This document shows, in pieces, positions 36,487 to 45,304 of a stretch of 64,000 nucleotides of DNA. The stretch lies in the NCBI RefSeq assembly GCF_003339505.1, contig NZ_QPIW01000014.1:62001-126000 (forward strand), written 5' to 3'. A program made the position numbers and the translations under genes. The notes under the pieces are model-generated. The model was given only the letters and a program-made list of their open reading frames with translations, searched no databases and was not told the origin of the DNA. The first letter of the stretch is position 1. Every line of letters begins with the position of its first letter. Origin of the DNA: Runella aurantiaca. GTDB taxonomy: Bacteria; Bacteroidota; Bacteroidia; Cytophagales; Spirosomataceae.

Positions 36487-37275
36487 ATGGGACGTTCTCG
36501 TATTGGTGGAAGGCTACTGATTGGACTAATCATGGCCGTGGTTGCATTGTTTGGCTACTTCAATAAGTCGCAGGTGAATCCAATCACTGGCAAAACGCAG
36601 CGGGTAAGCCTTACCCCTCAGGAAGAAATTACGCTGGGTCTTCAAAGTGCGCCTCAAATGGCCGCCGAATTTGGAGGGCTGTATCAGGACGAACAGGTAC
36701 AGGCGCTGGTCAAGAAAGTGGGGCAGGGCATTGTGCAGAATACCGAAGTAAAAGACGGCCCGTACCAATTTGATTTTCATGTGCTGGCCGATCCCGAAAC
36801 GGTCAACGCGTTTGCGGTGCCAGGAGGACAGATTTTCATTACGATGGGCCTGCTGAAGCGCCTCAAAACCGAAGACCAACTGGCAGGAGTACTCGGCCAC
36901 GAAATCGGACACGTGGTAGGCCGACATTCTGCGCAGCAAATGGCCAAGCAAGAGCTGGTAGGTGGTTTAGCAGGGGCGGCATCGGTGGCTTTATCCGACC
37001 CCAACTCTCCCAATGGCAGTGCCTACATTGCGCAATATGTAGCTAATTTGATGAACCTGAAATACGGGCGTGACGATGAGCTTGAATCGGATGATTTTGG
37101 CGTAAAATACATGATACAAACGGGCCGAAACCCAGAAGCCATGGTGGAGGTGATGGAAATTTTGGCCGCCGCTGGTGGTCCGAATCGCCCCGCTGAATTT
37201 CAAAGTACCCACCCAAGCCCCGAAAACCGCGTGGCCAAGATAAAAGCAGCCATGGCTAAATACCGTAATCCGTAA
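36487..37275 (+). CDS. M48-family zinc metalloprotease
   Basis: A 262-residue protein with one N-terminal membrane segment (LLIGLIMAVVALFGYF) and a peptidase domain facing the periplasm. The zinc motif HEIGH lies at residues 138-142 (GHEIGHVVGRHSAQQM), and the third ligand is probably Glu200 in ELESDDFG. The ending STHPSPENRVAKIKA is typical of the Oma1/LoiP-like branch. It likely degrades damaged envelope proteins. It starts 125 bp after the transporter gene and 48 bp before the DPP-IV-like gene. Confidence 0.88.
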   Translation: MGRSRIGGRLLIGLIMAVVALFGYFNKSQVNPITGKTQRVSLTPQEEITLGLQSAPQMAAEFGGLYQDEQVQALVKKVGQGIVQNTEVKDGPYQFDFHVLADPETVNAFAVPGGQIFITMGLLKRLKTEDQLAGVLGHEIGHVVGRHSAQQMAKQELVGGLAGAASVALSDPNSPNGSAYIAQYVANLMNLKYGRDDELESDDFGVKYMIQTGRNPEAMVEVMEILAAAGGPNRPAEFQSTHPSPENRVAKIKAAMAKYRNP

Positions 37276-37323
37276 AACCAATCCTTACCTGTTTAAAATC
37301 AACAAATTAATATACCTATTGGA

Positions 37324-39516
37324 ATGAAACGCATCCATTTCTTACTCCTTTTCCTTCTTGTACAACTTTCGCTTCAGGCCCAATTCAACCGGGGTGTTCA
37401 ATGGACCGAAGACGGCAACGGTTATCGCCGTATTGAAAACAAGGAAATTATTCAGTATTCTCTGCCTGATTTGCAAAAAACGGTTTTGATTTCCGCCAAG
37501 CAGTTAACCCCTGCGGGGAAAAGCGAACCCTTGACCGTTCGGAGCTACGAGTTTTCGGAAGATGGTCGTAAGGCATTGATTTACACCAATACCGCCCGCG
37601 TGTGGCGTTACGATACCCGGGGCGATTACTGGGTGTTGGATTTGGACAAAAACACCCTGACCCAAGTGGGAAAAGGACGTCCCGTTTCTTCTTTGATGTT
37701 TGCCAAATTCTCGCCCGACGGCAAGAAGGTAGCTTACGTGAGCGAACGGAATATTTTTGCCGAAGACCTCGCAACGGGGAAAATTACCCCGCTCACCAAG
37801 GATGGTACTACGCGCCTTATCAATGGAACCTTTGACTGGGTGTACGAAGAAGAATTTGACTGCCGCGATGGTTTTCGTTGGAGTCCAGACAGCCGAAATA
37901 TTGCCTATTGGCAGATTGATGCTACCAAGATTCGTAATTTTTTGATGATTAATAATACGGATTCTACCTACGCTTTCAATGTGCCCGTAGAATATCCGAA
38001 AGTAGGAGAGCGTCCCTCTCCGTATAAAATTGGCGTGGTGAGTGCGAGCGGTGGCGCTACCAAGTGGATGAGCACCCCCGGCGATCCCGGCAATACGTAC
38101 ATTCCGCGCATGGAATGGGCTAGCGCCAACGAACTGGTATTGGAACAGCTCAACCGGAAACAAAATCAAGCCAAATGCCTCTATGCCGACGTGAAAACGG
38201 GCCGCACCACCGAGTTTTATACCGACAGCGACGATGCTTGGGTCGAAACCAAAAGTAGCTACTCATGGGCAGACAGTCCCGCAGGTTGGGATTGGCTAAA
38301 CGGCGGGAAAGAATTTTTGTGGATGAGTGAAAAAGACGGCTGGCGTCACCTCTACCGCGTTTCGCGCGATGGTAAAACGGAAAAATGCCTGACGGTGGGT
38401 GATTACGATGTGATTGGAATTGTGCGAATTGATGAGAAAAACAATTATGCGTATTTCATGGCGTCGCCTGATAACGCTACCCAAACTTACCTGTTTCGGG
38501 CTAAATTGGACGGGAGTGGGAAAGCAGAACGGATGTCACCAGTAAGTCAGGTGGGGTCTCATCGCTACGATATTTCGCCCAATGGCGCGTGGGCGTCTCA
38601 TTCTTTCTCCAATGCCAACACGGCTCCCATGAACGAGTGGTTGCGCCTTCCCGACCACAAAGCCTTGAAGGAGAGTGATGATATTACGGCAAAATTGGCC
38701 GCTCAAACGTCGGCTAAGAAAAAAGTGGAATTCTTTCGGGTAAAAACGGAGGATGGCACCGAGTTGGACGGATGGATGGTGAAGCCAGATAATTTTGACC
38801 CTGCCAAAAAATACCCCATTGTATTTTCTGTGTACGGCGAGCCCGCCAGCTCTACTGTCATGGATCGGTGGGGTACGGGCCGCAATGGTCTTTACATCGG
38901 CGACATGGCCAAAGATGGCTACATTTATGCTTCCGTCGACAACCGTGGTACGCCTTCTCCGAAGGGACGGGCTTGGCGTAAAGCAATTTACCGTAAAATT
39001 GGCAACGTCAACATTCGCGATTTGGCGATGGGTGCCAAAACCCTATTTGCGCAAAATGCCTTCATTGATACCAGCCGCGTAGCGGTGCATGGTTGGAGTG
39101 GGGGAGGTTCTTCTACCCTCAACTTGTTGTTTCAATACCCTGACCTGTTCAAAACGGGCATTGCTGTAGCAGCGGTGGCCGATCAATTGAGTTACGACAA
39201 CATTTATCAGGAACGGTACATGGGGATTCCGCAGGAAAATCGGGAGGATTTTGTTAGTGGGTCGCCCCTCAGCCATGCAAAGAACCTGCGCGCTAGCCAA
39301 AATCTTTTATATATTCACGGTACGGGCGATGACAACGTGCATTATCAGAATGCCGAAAAGCTGGTCAATGAGTTGATAAAGTACAACAAACAGTTCCAAT
39401 TTATGGCCTATCCTAACCGTTCGCATGGTATTTACGAAGGTGAGGGGACTTCTCGCCACTTGAATACACTTTTTACTAAATTTTTAAAAGAGCATTGCCC
39501 ACCCGGCGCAAAGTAG
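37324..39516 (+). CDS. S9B prolyl peptidase (dipeptidyl peptidase IV-like), secreted
   Basis: A 730-residue exported peptidase with signal peptide MKRIHFLLLFLLVQLSLQA. The N-terminal beta-propeller carries the double glutamate (Glu175-Glu176 in DWVYEEE) that anchors the substrate amino terminus in DPP-IV. The catalytic triad is placed at Ser592 (GWSGGG), Asp670 (GDDNVH) and His701 (RSHGIY). The residue after the nucleophile is Gly instead of the usual Tyr. It should remove X-Pro or X-Ala dipeptides in the periplasm or outside. Confidence 0.9.
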   Translation: MKRIHFLLLFLLVQLSLQAQFNRGVQWTEDGNGYRRIENKEIIQYSLPDLQKTVLISAKQLTPAGKSEPLTVRSYEFSEDGRKALIYTNTARVWRYDTRGDYWVLDLDKNTLTQVGKGRPVSSLMFAKFSPDGKKVAYVSERNIFAEDLATGKITPLTKDGTTRLINGTFDWVYEEEFDCRDGFRWSPDSRNIAYWQIDATKIRNFLMINNTDSTYAFNVPVEYPKVGERPSPYKIGVVSASGGATKWMSTPGDPGNTYIPRMEWASANELVLEQLNRKQNQAKCLYADVKTGRTTEFYTDSDDAWVETKSSYSWADSPAGWDWLNGGKEFLWMSEKDGWRHLYRVSRDGKTEKCLTVGDYDVIGIVRIDEKNNYAYFMASPDNATQTYLFRAKLDGSGKAERMSPVSQVGSHRYDISPNGAWASHSFSNANTAPMNEWLRLPDHKALKESDDITAKLAAQTSAKKKVEFFRVKTEDGTELDGWMVKPDNFDPAKKYPIVFSVYGEPASSTVMDRWGTGRNGLYIGDMAKDGYIYASVDNRGTPSPKGRAWRKAIYRKIGNVNIRDLAMGAKTLFAQNAFIDTSRVAVHGWSGGGSSTLNLLFQYPDLFKTGIAVAAVADQLSYDNIYQERYMGIPQENREDFVSGSPLSHAKNLRASQNLLYIHGTGDDNVHYQNAEKLVNELIKYNKQFQFMAYPNRSHGIYEGEGTSRHLNTLFTKFLKEHCPPGAK

Positions 39517-39530
39517 AGCGTTGGAGGAGG

Positions 39531-39688
39531 GTGTTTTCGGTTTCTAGATTGTGTTTTCGGTTTCTCAAAACCGAAAATTCACGGATTTGTGTGTTTGTAG
39601 CCTGATGTTTGGAGGTTCTCAACCCCAAACATCAGGTTTGAGAACCTGACTTCACTTCATAGTGCTTTGGGTTTCTTAAAACCGAAAG
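39531..39688. repeat. Cluster of short repeats and alternative hairpins
   Basis: GTGTTTTCGGTTTCT occurs twice (39531-39545 and 39551-39565). TTTTCGGTTT and AAACCGAAAA form a 10-bp hairpin (39554-39577), and a close copy of its right-hand half is at 39670-39688. Between them, two mutually exclusive stems overlap: 39601-39612 with 39625-39636 (12 bp) and 39614-39622 with 39638-39646 (9 bp). No protein-coding signal is seen. Confidence 0.6.
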
Positions 39689-39736
39689 AGGCTTCAGGAT
39701 TTTTTGTAATTTTACGGTAAGAAATCACAAAGTAAT

Positions 39737-40339
39737 ATGGGACAGCCCGAATATCAGCAGCGTTTAAGTATTGAAGAGTACCTAGCGTTGGAAAAGGAAA
39801 CTGATACAAAATATGAATACCACGATGGCGAGGTGTATGCAATGGCTGGTGGAACCCCTACGCATAGTCTGATTGCCAATAATGCAGGACGTAGCTTAGG
39901 AAACGCGCTTTTAGGTAAACGTTGTTACACTTATAACAGTGATTTGCGCGTGGCCACGTCACGCAATAAATATGTGTACCCAGATGTGTCTGTGGTGTGC
40001 GGGAGGGTTTCTTTTTTTGAGGAACTTAAAAATGCCGCCAATAATCCCGTGTTGATTGTTGAGGTACTGTCGGAAGAAACCAGGGCCTACGACCGTGGGG
40101 GTAAATTTATGCGTTATCGCATGATGGAGTCCTTTCGGGAATATGTCTTGATTGACCAAAGTTTGCCCTTTGTGGAAGTATTCTACAAAAATGAATTGAA
40201 TACGTGGGAATACCGCGCTTATACAGACTTAGAAGGTATGATTCCGCTGCATTCATTGGACATTGAAATTCCAATGGCTGATATTTACATTGGCGTTGAG
40301 TTTCTGCCTTTTGACCCTGAAAACTTGCAATTATTATAG
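39737..40339 (+). CDS. Uma2-family (PD-(D/E)XK fold) nuclease-like protein
   Basis: A 200-residue protein of the DUF820/Uma2 family. The characteristic blocks are TKYEYHDGEVYAMAGGTPTHS near residue 25-45, YPDVSVVCG near residue 80, and NPVLIVEVLSEETRAYDRGGKF near residue 100. They carry the D and E-x-V residues of the predicted restriction-nuclease-like fold. Family members are widespread and often in many copies; their role is unknown. It is preceded by a repeat-rich region and stands alone. Confidence 0.85.
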   Translation: MGQPEYQQRLSIEEYLALEKETDTKYEYHDGEVYAMAGGTPTHSLIANNAGRSLGNALLGKRCYTYNSDLRVATSRNKYVYPDVSVVCGRVSFFEELKNAANNPVLIVEVLSEETRAYDRGGKFMRYRMMESFREYVLIDQSLPFVEVFYKNELNTWEYRAYTDLEGMIPLHSLDIEIPMADIYIGVEFLPFDPENLQLL

Positions 40340-40740
40340 CTTTGCCCTTTTGGCGGTGTTATCCGCGCCAATTTAGCTTCTTCTTTCCCCTTTTTGGGTA
40401 GTTGTCTCCGTGTCTGTTTTCTTCTTTGCCCGCTACACGTTGTGACAGGGAGCTCTCGTGAGCATCTCTACGGTCTATTTGCTTCACTGCCAGCGTTTTT
40501 ACCTTTTTGTCATTCTGCCATTTTAAATTAATTTTTAGAAAAAGTATAATCCTTTTCTTCCTTGAAAAAATAAAATTTTCTGCTATTTTTGTTAAGGAAA
40601 TTTCAGGTACTGAGGCGGCATAAATGCACACCGTTGTTCCTGCTCAGTATACTGTTTCCGTAAGGCCCAATTCCCGTTAACCATTTCGTTTACAGTCCCC
40701 ACACGACCAGTCCACAAACCTGTTAACTCTCACGGACGAT
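40340..40740. other. Intergenic region
   Basis: 401 bases. A promoter-like pair (40562-40591) lies in the last third, predicting a leader of about 140 bases for the next gene. The first part holds no hairpin or coding pattern I trust. Confidence 0.4.
40562..40591 (+). promoter_or_regulatory. Bacteroidota-type promoter
   Basis: TTG (40562-40564), 19 bases, then TATTTTTG (40584-40591). It matches the consensus and points to the gene starting at 40741. Confidence 0.5.
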
Positions 40741-42000
40741 ATGAAAACTTGGTATCTGTTCTTTTTGCTTCTGGCAGCGGCCACCAAAAGCCTCGCCAAC
40801 GCGGTCCTTATTCCGATGGACGATAAGCAATCCAACCACCTGAAAGCGTACGGCGTTGCGTATTGGGTATTGAAAGAAGATTTAGAGGTGGATTGGTTGC
40901 TCAATTACCGGGGCGGTAGTTTTTTGATTAAATATTCCTCGGCGGTGGAAAAAGAGTGCCGTTTGCGAGGGGTATCGTATGAGGTCATCTCCGACGCCAC
41001 GGTCAATTCGATGATGAGCCAAATCACCAGTCCCGACGTAAACATGGATGCCGTGAAGCTCCACAAGGCCGCCAAAATCGTCGTGTATAGCCCCATCAAA
41101 GTCGGTCGCGCCTCGTTTGAAGATACCGATGCTGTTTTGCTGGTGCTCAAATACGCCGAAATCCCCTTTGAGATTGTGTACGATGAGGAAATTATGAAAG
41201 GGGATTTGGCCAAATACGATTGGCTGCACCTCCACCACGAAGATTTTACGGGACAATTTGGCCGCAATCGCCGTCGGATGAGCCTTGAAGATTTGCAGGC
41301 GCAGGAAAATATCGCTAAAAAATTCGGGTATAAGAAAGTGTCCCAGCTCAAGCTCGACGTAGCCCGCACCATCAAGGGCTTTTGTGCGGGCGGCGGGTAT
41401 TTGTTTGCCATGTGCTCTGGGGCGGAGTCGCTGGACGTGGCCCTAGCGGCTGAAGGTGTTGACATTGTACCGTCCATTTTTGACGGGGATGGCATCGACC
41501 CCAACGCGCAATCTAAACTGGATTTTAGCAAGACGTTGGCCTTTGAAGATTTTAAATTGGAACTTGGTGACGACGAGTATCGCGGAGGAATGTCATTTTC
41601 TAGTATTAATTCTTCTTCTGGTCAAGGATGGAACGACGAAAGCAATAGCTTTTTTTCATTGTTTGATTTTTCGGCCAAATGGGATGTGATTCCTGCCATG
41701 CTCGTCCAAAACCACGAAACACTGATTCGAGAGTTTATGGGACAAACGACCGCCTTCAACAAAAAAACCGTTAAGTCGAGTGCGTTGGTGATGGGGCAAA
41801 GTAAATCCTCCGACCGCTACATTTACGGCGAGTTAGGCCGAGGACAGTTTACTTTCTACGGCGGCCACGACCCCGAAGGGCAGCGGGGTTTTCACCGGAT
41901 GCCCACCGACCTCAACCTGCACCCGCACTCTCCAGGGTATCGGCTTATTCTGAACAACGTACTTTTCCCTTCGGCAAAGAAAAAGAAACGAAAAACGTAG
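40741..42000 (+). CDS. Conserved secreted protein with amidotransferase-like fold features, function unknown
   Basis: A 419-residue protein with a signal peptide (MKTWYLFFLLLAAATKSLA). From memory, similar Bacteroidota proteins are sometimes labelled 'asparagine synthetase B', but neither an N-terminal catalytic Cys nor an ATP pyrophosphatase loop is present. Residues 220-240 (FCAGGGYLFAMCSGAESLDVAL) resemble the nucleophile elbow of class I glutamine amidotransferase-like folds. HEDFTGQFG and FTFYGGHDPEGQRGFHRMP look like conserved sites. It may be a periplasmic hydrolase or binding protein. A consensus promoter is located 150 bp upstream. Confidence 0.6.
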   Translation: MKTWYLFFLLLAAATKSLANAVLIPMDDKQSNHLKAYGVAYWVLKEDLEVDWLLNYRGGSFLIKYSSAVEKECRLRGVSYEVISDATVNSMMSQITSPDVNMDAVKLHKAAKIVVYSPIKVGRASFEDTDAVLLVLKYAEIPFEIVYDEEIMKGDLAKYDWLHLHHEDFTGQFGRNRRRMSLEDLQAQENIAKKFGYKKVSQLKLDVARTIKGFCAGGGYLFAMCSGAESLDVALAAEGVDIVPSIFDGDGIDPNAQSKLDFSKTLAFEDFKLELGDDEYRGGMSFSSINSSSGQGWNDESNSFFSLFDFSAKWDVIPAMLVQNHETLIREFMGQTTAFNKKTVKSSALVMGQSKSSDRYIYGELGRGQFTFYGGHDPEGQRGFHRMPTDLNLHPHSPGYRLILNNVLFPSAKKKKRKT

Positions 42001-42362
42001 AAGAACCATCATGCTGCCGTTGGTGGAGTTTTCTCCACCAACCCTTTCTCCTTTGATGAATTGTTGGTGAAAAAACACCAACCATGGCAAAACTGCATGT
42101 TGATATTTTATTTTGCCTGAAATAGATAAAATATCTTTCTGGTTTTTGTATTCTCCACTAAATATCTAATTAATGGGGGCTTTTAGGGGTAATTATGCCA
42201 AAAAATATCTTTTTTTAGAATTCCCCCCTGTTTTATCTACTCCCAAAGTAGCATTCACATTCATTTATCGGTTAATTTTGTGGGGTTTTTATCTGAATCC
42301 CAAGATAAGAAGTCGGAAATCAGCAGTAAGAAATCGAAAATTAGAAATCCCAAATAAATCAC
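42001..42362. other. Intergenic region upstream of ahcY
   Basis: 362 bases containing two related hairpins (42019-42042 and 42063-42082) and a possible -7 box TAATTTTG at 42273-42280 without a clear -33 partner. No protein-coding pattern is seen. Confidence 0.4.
42019..42082. repeat. Twin GTTGGTG hairpins
   Basis: The first is a perfect 10-bp stem GTTGGTGGAG/CTCCACCAAC with loop TTTT (42019-42042). The second is a 7-bp stem GTTGGTG/CACCAAC with an A6 loop (42063-42082). Both begin with GTTGGTG, so they look like two copies of one element. The first may terminate the preceding gene, though no T run follows. Confidence 0.5.
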
Positions 42363-43679
42363 ATGTCAACAGCAACTGGAACGTACGTACCGTACAAAGT
42401 AAAAGACATTACCTTGGCCGATTGGGGCCGGAAAGAAATTCGTTTGGCCGAGGCCGAAATGCCCGGCTTGATGGCTCTTCGTGTTGAATATGGCGAATCA
42501 AAGCCGTTGAAAGGTGCACGCATCGCTGGATGTTTGCACATGACCATCCAAACGGCCGTTTTGATTGAAACCCTCACGGCTTTGGGTGCGGAAGTAACCT
42601 GGTCGTCGTGTAATATCTTCTCTACCCAAGATCACGCCGCCGCTGCTATCGCCGCCGCTGGCATTTCGGTCTACGCGTGGAAAGGCATGACCGCCGAAGA
42701 ATTTGACTGGTGTATCGAACAAACCTTGTTCTTTGGCGAAGAGCGCCATCCCCTCACCATGATTTTGGACGACGGTGGTGACTTGACCAACATGGTGTTT
42801 GACAACTATCCTGAATTGATTGCGGGAATCGGCGGTTTGTCGGAAGAAACAACCACGGGCGTTCACCGTTTGTACGAGCGTATGAAAAACGGCACCTTGT
42901 ATTTGCCAGCCATCAACGTGAACGACTCGGTGACAAAATCGAAATTCGACAACAAATACGGTTGCAAAGAGTCATTGGTAGACGCTATCCGTCGCGCAAC
43001 TGACTTGATGTTGGCGGGTAAAGTAGCCGTCGTGGCGGGTTACGGTGACGTAGGTAAAGGCTCGGCGGAATCGCTTCGCGGGGCAGGTTGCCGCGTATTG
43101 GTGACCGAAATTGACCCAATCTGCGCATTGCAGGCGGCAATGGACGGATTTGAGGTTGTAACAATGGACGAAGCCGCTCCGCGCGCCAACATCTTTGTAA
43201 CGGCTACGGGTAACATCAATATCATCAAGCCGCGCCACTTCAAAACCATGCGCGACAAAGCCGTGGTGTGTAACATCGGCCACTTCGACAACGAAATCGA
43301 CATGGCGTGGTTGAATGCCAACTACGGACAGACCAAGATTCAAATCAAACCGCAGGTGGATTTGTACGAAATCGACGGCAAAGAAATCATTGTGTTGGCC
43401 GAAGGTCGTTTGGTGAACCTAGGTTGCGCCATGGGCCACCCGTCGTTTGTGATGTCAAACTCATTCTGTAACCAAACCTTGGCGCAGATTGAATTGTACA
43501 CCAACCCCGGTAAATACGACAAGCAAGTATACATCTTACCAAAACACTTGGACGAAAAAGTGGCGAAACTCCACTTGGGACACATCGGTGCTCATCTCGA
43601 AACATTGGACGAAGAGCAGGCGTCTTACATCGGGGTAACTGTGGAAGGACCGTTCAAGTCTGATTTGTATCGTTACTAG
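42363..43679 (+). CDS. ahcY: Adenosylhomocysteinase
   Basis: A 438-residue cytoplasmic enzyme that splits S-adenosylhomocysteine to adenosine and homocysteine, relieving methyltransferase inhibition. The NAD-binding loop is [15 protein letters not shown], preceded by [14 protein letters not shown]; the C-terminus ends PFKSDLYRY as in the family. Substrate-site blocks [16 protein letters not shown] and DDGGDLTNM are intact. It is a single gene with a strong terminator. Confidence 0.97.
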   Translation: MSTATGTYVPYKVKDITLADWGRKEIRLAEAEMPGLMALRVEYGESKPLKGARIAGCLHMTIQTAVLIETLTALGAEVTWSSCNIFSTQDHAAAAIAAAGISVYAWKGMTAEEFDWCIEQTLFFGEERHPLTMILDDGGDLTNMVFDNYPELIAGIGGLSEETTTGVHRLYERMKNGTLYLPAINVNDSVTKSKFDNKYGCKESLVDAIRRATDLMLAGKVAVVAGYGDVGKGSAESLRGAGCRVLVTEIDPICALQAAMDGFEVVTMDEAAPRANIFVTATGNINIIKPRHFKTMRDKAVVCNIGHFDNEIDMAWLNANYGQTKIQIKPQVDLYEIDGKEIIVLAEGRLVNLGCAMGHPSFVMSNSFCNQTLAQIELYTNPGKYDKQVYILPKHLDEKVAKLHLGHIGAHLETLDEEQASYIGVTVEGPFKSDLYRY

Positions 43680-43702
43680 GAGTTATCATTTTTCTTCTTT
43701 TG

Positions 43703-43736
43703 GGTGTCGGTTCTTTTGAGCCGACACCTTTTTTTT
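43703..43736 (+). terminator. ahcY terminator
   Basis: An 11-bp stem GGTGTCGGTTC/GAGCCGACACC (one G-T pair), loop TTTT, then eight T residues. Confidence 0.9.
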
Positions 43737-44002
43737 GGCTAATATCGACTTTCATTTTCACGCAGACGTGGGGAGGAGCAAAGGTGCTAAAGGGTGACTC
43801 ATGCCGATTTTGCTTCAAATTTTCAAAAAGATACCATTCGGATTAGTAAATAAATTGTGTTTCCAGAAAACCCCTTCAATAGAAGCACTGGGGCTGATTT
43901 TGCTTTACTTTTTGGGATATTCAATATGCGCATTTGGGGAGTGTTTGACCTTCATTCGGTAAATTTTTTAAATATTTTTACCATTGTTGCTTGACATAAG
44001 CG

Positions 44003-44010
44003 TATATTTG
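44003..44010 (+). promoter_or_regulatory. Probable -7 box of the export operon
   Basis: TATATTTG fits TAnnTTTG. TTG at 43984-43986 is a possible -33 element, but the spacing is only 16 bases. Confidence 0.4.
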
Positions 44011-44069
44011 TCCATATTTGTTTTTTACTATTAAGTACTTCCACTCTTGTTATGGTAAAATTAAACGTT

Positions 44070-44222
44070 ATGAAAAGTATTTCTAGTCCTTTCACACTCG
44101 CTCTTTCTAGCAAAGGCGACTTCCCTACTTCTTTCGTTAAACTCATTCATTTGTTCTTTACGGGTATTTTAAAACGTTCTTTCGCAAAATCGAAAGAAAA
44201 CAAGCTAAAATTAGCTCTTTAG
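44070..44222 (+). CDS. Possible small leader ORF (50 aa)
   Basis: A 50-codon frame (MKSISSPFTLALSSKGDFP..., rich in Ser, Lys and Phe). Its start context AAACGTTATG equals the context of gmd and of the sugar transferase gene at 63518, which favours real translation. An in-frame ATG at 44052 would add six residues. It ends inside a stem-loop region ahead of the export lipoprotein gene, so it may act as a leader peptide. I recognise no family. Confidence 0.4.
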   Translation: MKSISSPFTLALSSKGDFPTSFVKLIHLFFTGILKRSFAKSKENKLKLAL

Positions 44223-44377
44223 GGCTATTCATGCTTTTTTTTATCCGTTCTGTTTTCAATCAGGTAGCCCAATAGTTTCTAGGGGCTGAACAAAGTATTC
44301 CGTGCATTTTGGTGCAGGGTTGTTACTTAGTTTCATAAGATTGTTATGAAAATTTATTGAAATAATACAAACTATAC

Positions 44378-45208
44378 ATGCGTAAATTTTTTAAAATACT
44401 GGGCGGTTGGAGCATTTGCCTTGGTATAATCAGCTCAACGTTTTTTACTTCCTGTGTGACCGTAGATACGCGCAAGATTACCTATTTCCAAAGCGCAGAT
44501 ACACTGCCTTATCAGGTACTTCCGCCCATTACACCGCAGGTAACCCGCATTCAGCCAGATGATATCCTCGCCGTGACTGTAAGTAGTTTGAGCGAAGAAT
44601 CCAACGTAGTGTTTAATTTCCCCAACATCAACGCGCTCAATACGACGGTATACCCTGGAGTAATAGGAGGTGGGCAAACAGGACGGCAACCTTTAGGCTA
44701 CTTGGTGGACTCGACGGGACAAATTGAAATGCCATTGGTGGGAAAAATTAAGGTTACTGGTTTGAATCTTGCTCAAGCAGGGGATAGTATCAAGGTAAGA
44801 TTACTCAATTATTTAAAGGAACCTACGGTAAATGTGCGCTACCTGAACCATAAGTTTACAGTTATCGGTGAAGTTAATCGTCCATCAGTTATAAGCCTTC
44901 TTGACGACCACACTTCCTTGCCAGAGGCGCTTGGTATGGTAGGAGATTTAACCATTTATGGTATGCGTAAAAACGTCATGTTGATTAGGACTGAAAAAGA
45001 TAAGCGCGAAGTAGTACGCATCGACCTGACCTCGCGTGACTTTTTTAACTCGCCCTACTACTACCTGCGCAACAACGACGTGATTTACGTGGATGTAGAC
45101 AAAGGCAAAGTGACATTTACCGACCAACGCGTACAACGCCTGCAAATGGTCCCCATTTTCACGGGCATTGCTACCACGATTGTGGTGATTTTGAACTTGT
45201 TGAAATAG
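44378..45208 (+). CDS. Polysaccharide export lipoprotein (Wza-like)
   Basis: A 276-residue outer-membrane lipoprotein. The signal peptide ends in a lipobox FFTSC (Cys26), followed by the polysaccharide biosynthesis/export domain (IQPDDILAVTVSSL, then GYLVDSTGQIEMPLVGKIKVTGL) and an SLBB-like segment (KFTVIGEVNRPSVISL). The C-terminus has a hydrophobic helix (TGIATTIVVILNLLK), as in Bacteroidota homologues. It should form or feed the outer-membrane channel for exopolysaccharide. The kinase gene follows after 96 bp. Confidence 0.9.
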   Translation: MRKFFKILGGWSICLGIISSTFFTSCVTVDTRKITYFQSADTLPYQVLPPITPQVTRIQPDDILAVTVSSLSEESNVVFNFPNINALNTTVYPGVIGGGQTGRQPLGYLVDSTGQIEMPLVGKIKVTGLNLAQAGDSIKVRLLNYLKEPTVNVRYLNHKFTVIGEVNRPSVISLLDDHTSLPEALGMVGDLTIYGMRKNVMLIRTEKDKREVVRIDLTSRDFFNSPYYYLRNNDVIYVDVDKGKVTFTDQRVQRLQMVPIFTGIATTIVVILNLLK

Positions 45209-45304
45209 AATAAAGTACGGAAACCAGTGAAGGTTACTAACTGGGATACTCCGAAGCCATGAGCTCATAACAGCAATCGAATACTCAACGAAAAAGAAAT
45301 AAAA

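Larger units (their letters stand above)
43740..44377. other. Long leader region before the polysaccharide export gene
   Basis: About 640 bases. It contains a probable promoter near 44003, a small ORF at 44070-44222, a hairpin TTCTTTCG/CGAAAGAA (44177-44198), and an AGCTAA/TTAGCT stem (44203-44216) overlapping the small ORF's end. A long-range pairing GGGCTA (44223 region) with TAGCCC (44265 region) is possible. Confidence 0.5.

Noticed and set aside
37504-38169. A 221-codon minus-strand frame opposite the DPP-IV-like gene
   Set aside because: Antisense shadow of an intact catalytic gene; no recognisable domain.
39531-39577. GTGTTTTCGGTTTCT repeats considered as a CRISPR array
   Set aside because: Only two exact copies, five bases apart, no cas genes.
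40359-40631. A 90-codon minus-strand frame in the gap before the secreted protein
   Set aside because: Lys/Arg-rich random-looking translation that overlaps the probable promoter of the downstream gene.
43952-44146. A 64-codon minus-strand frame before the export gene
   Set aside because: It lies opposite the probable promoter and the better-supported small ORF.
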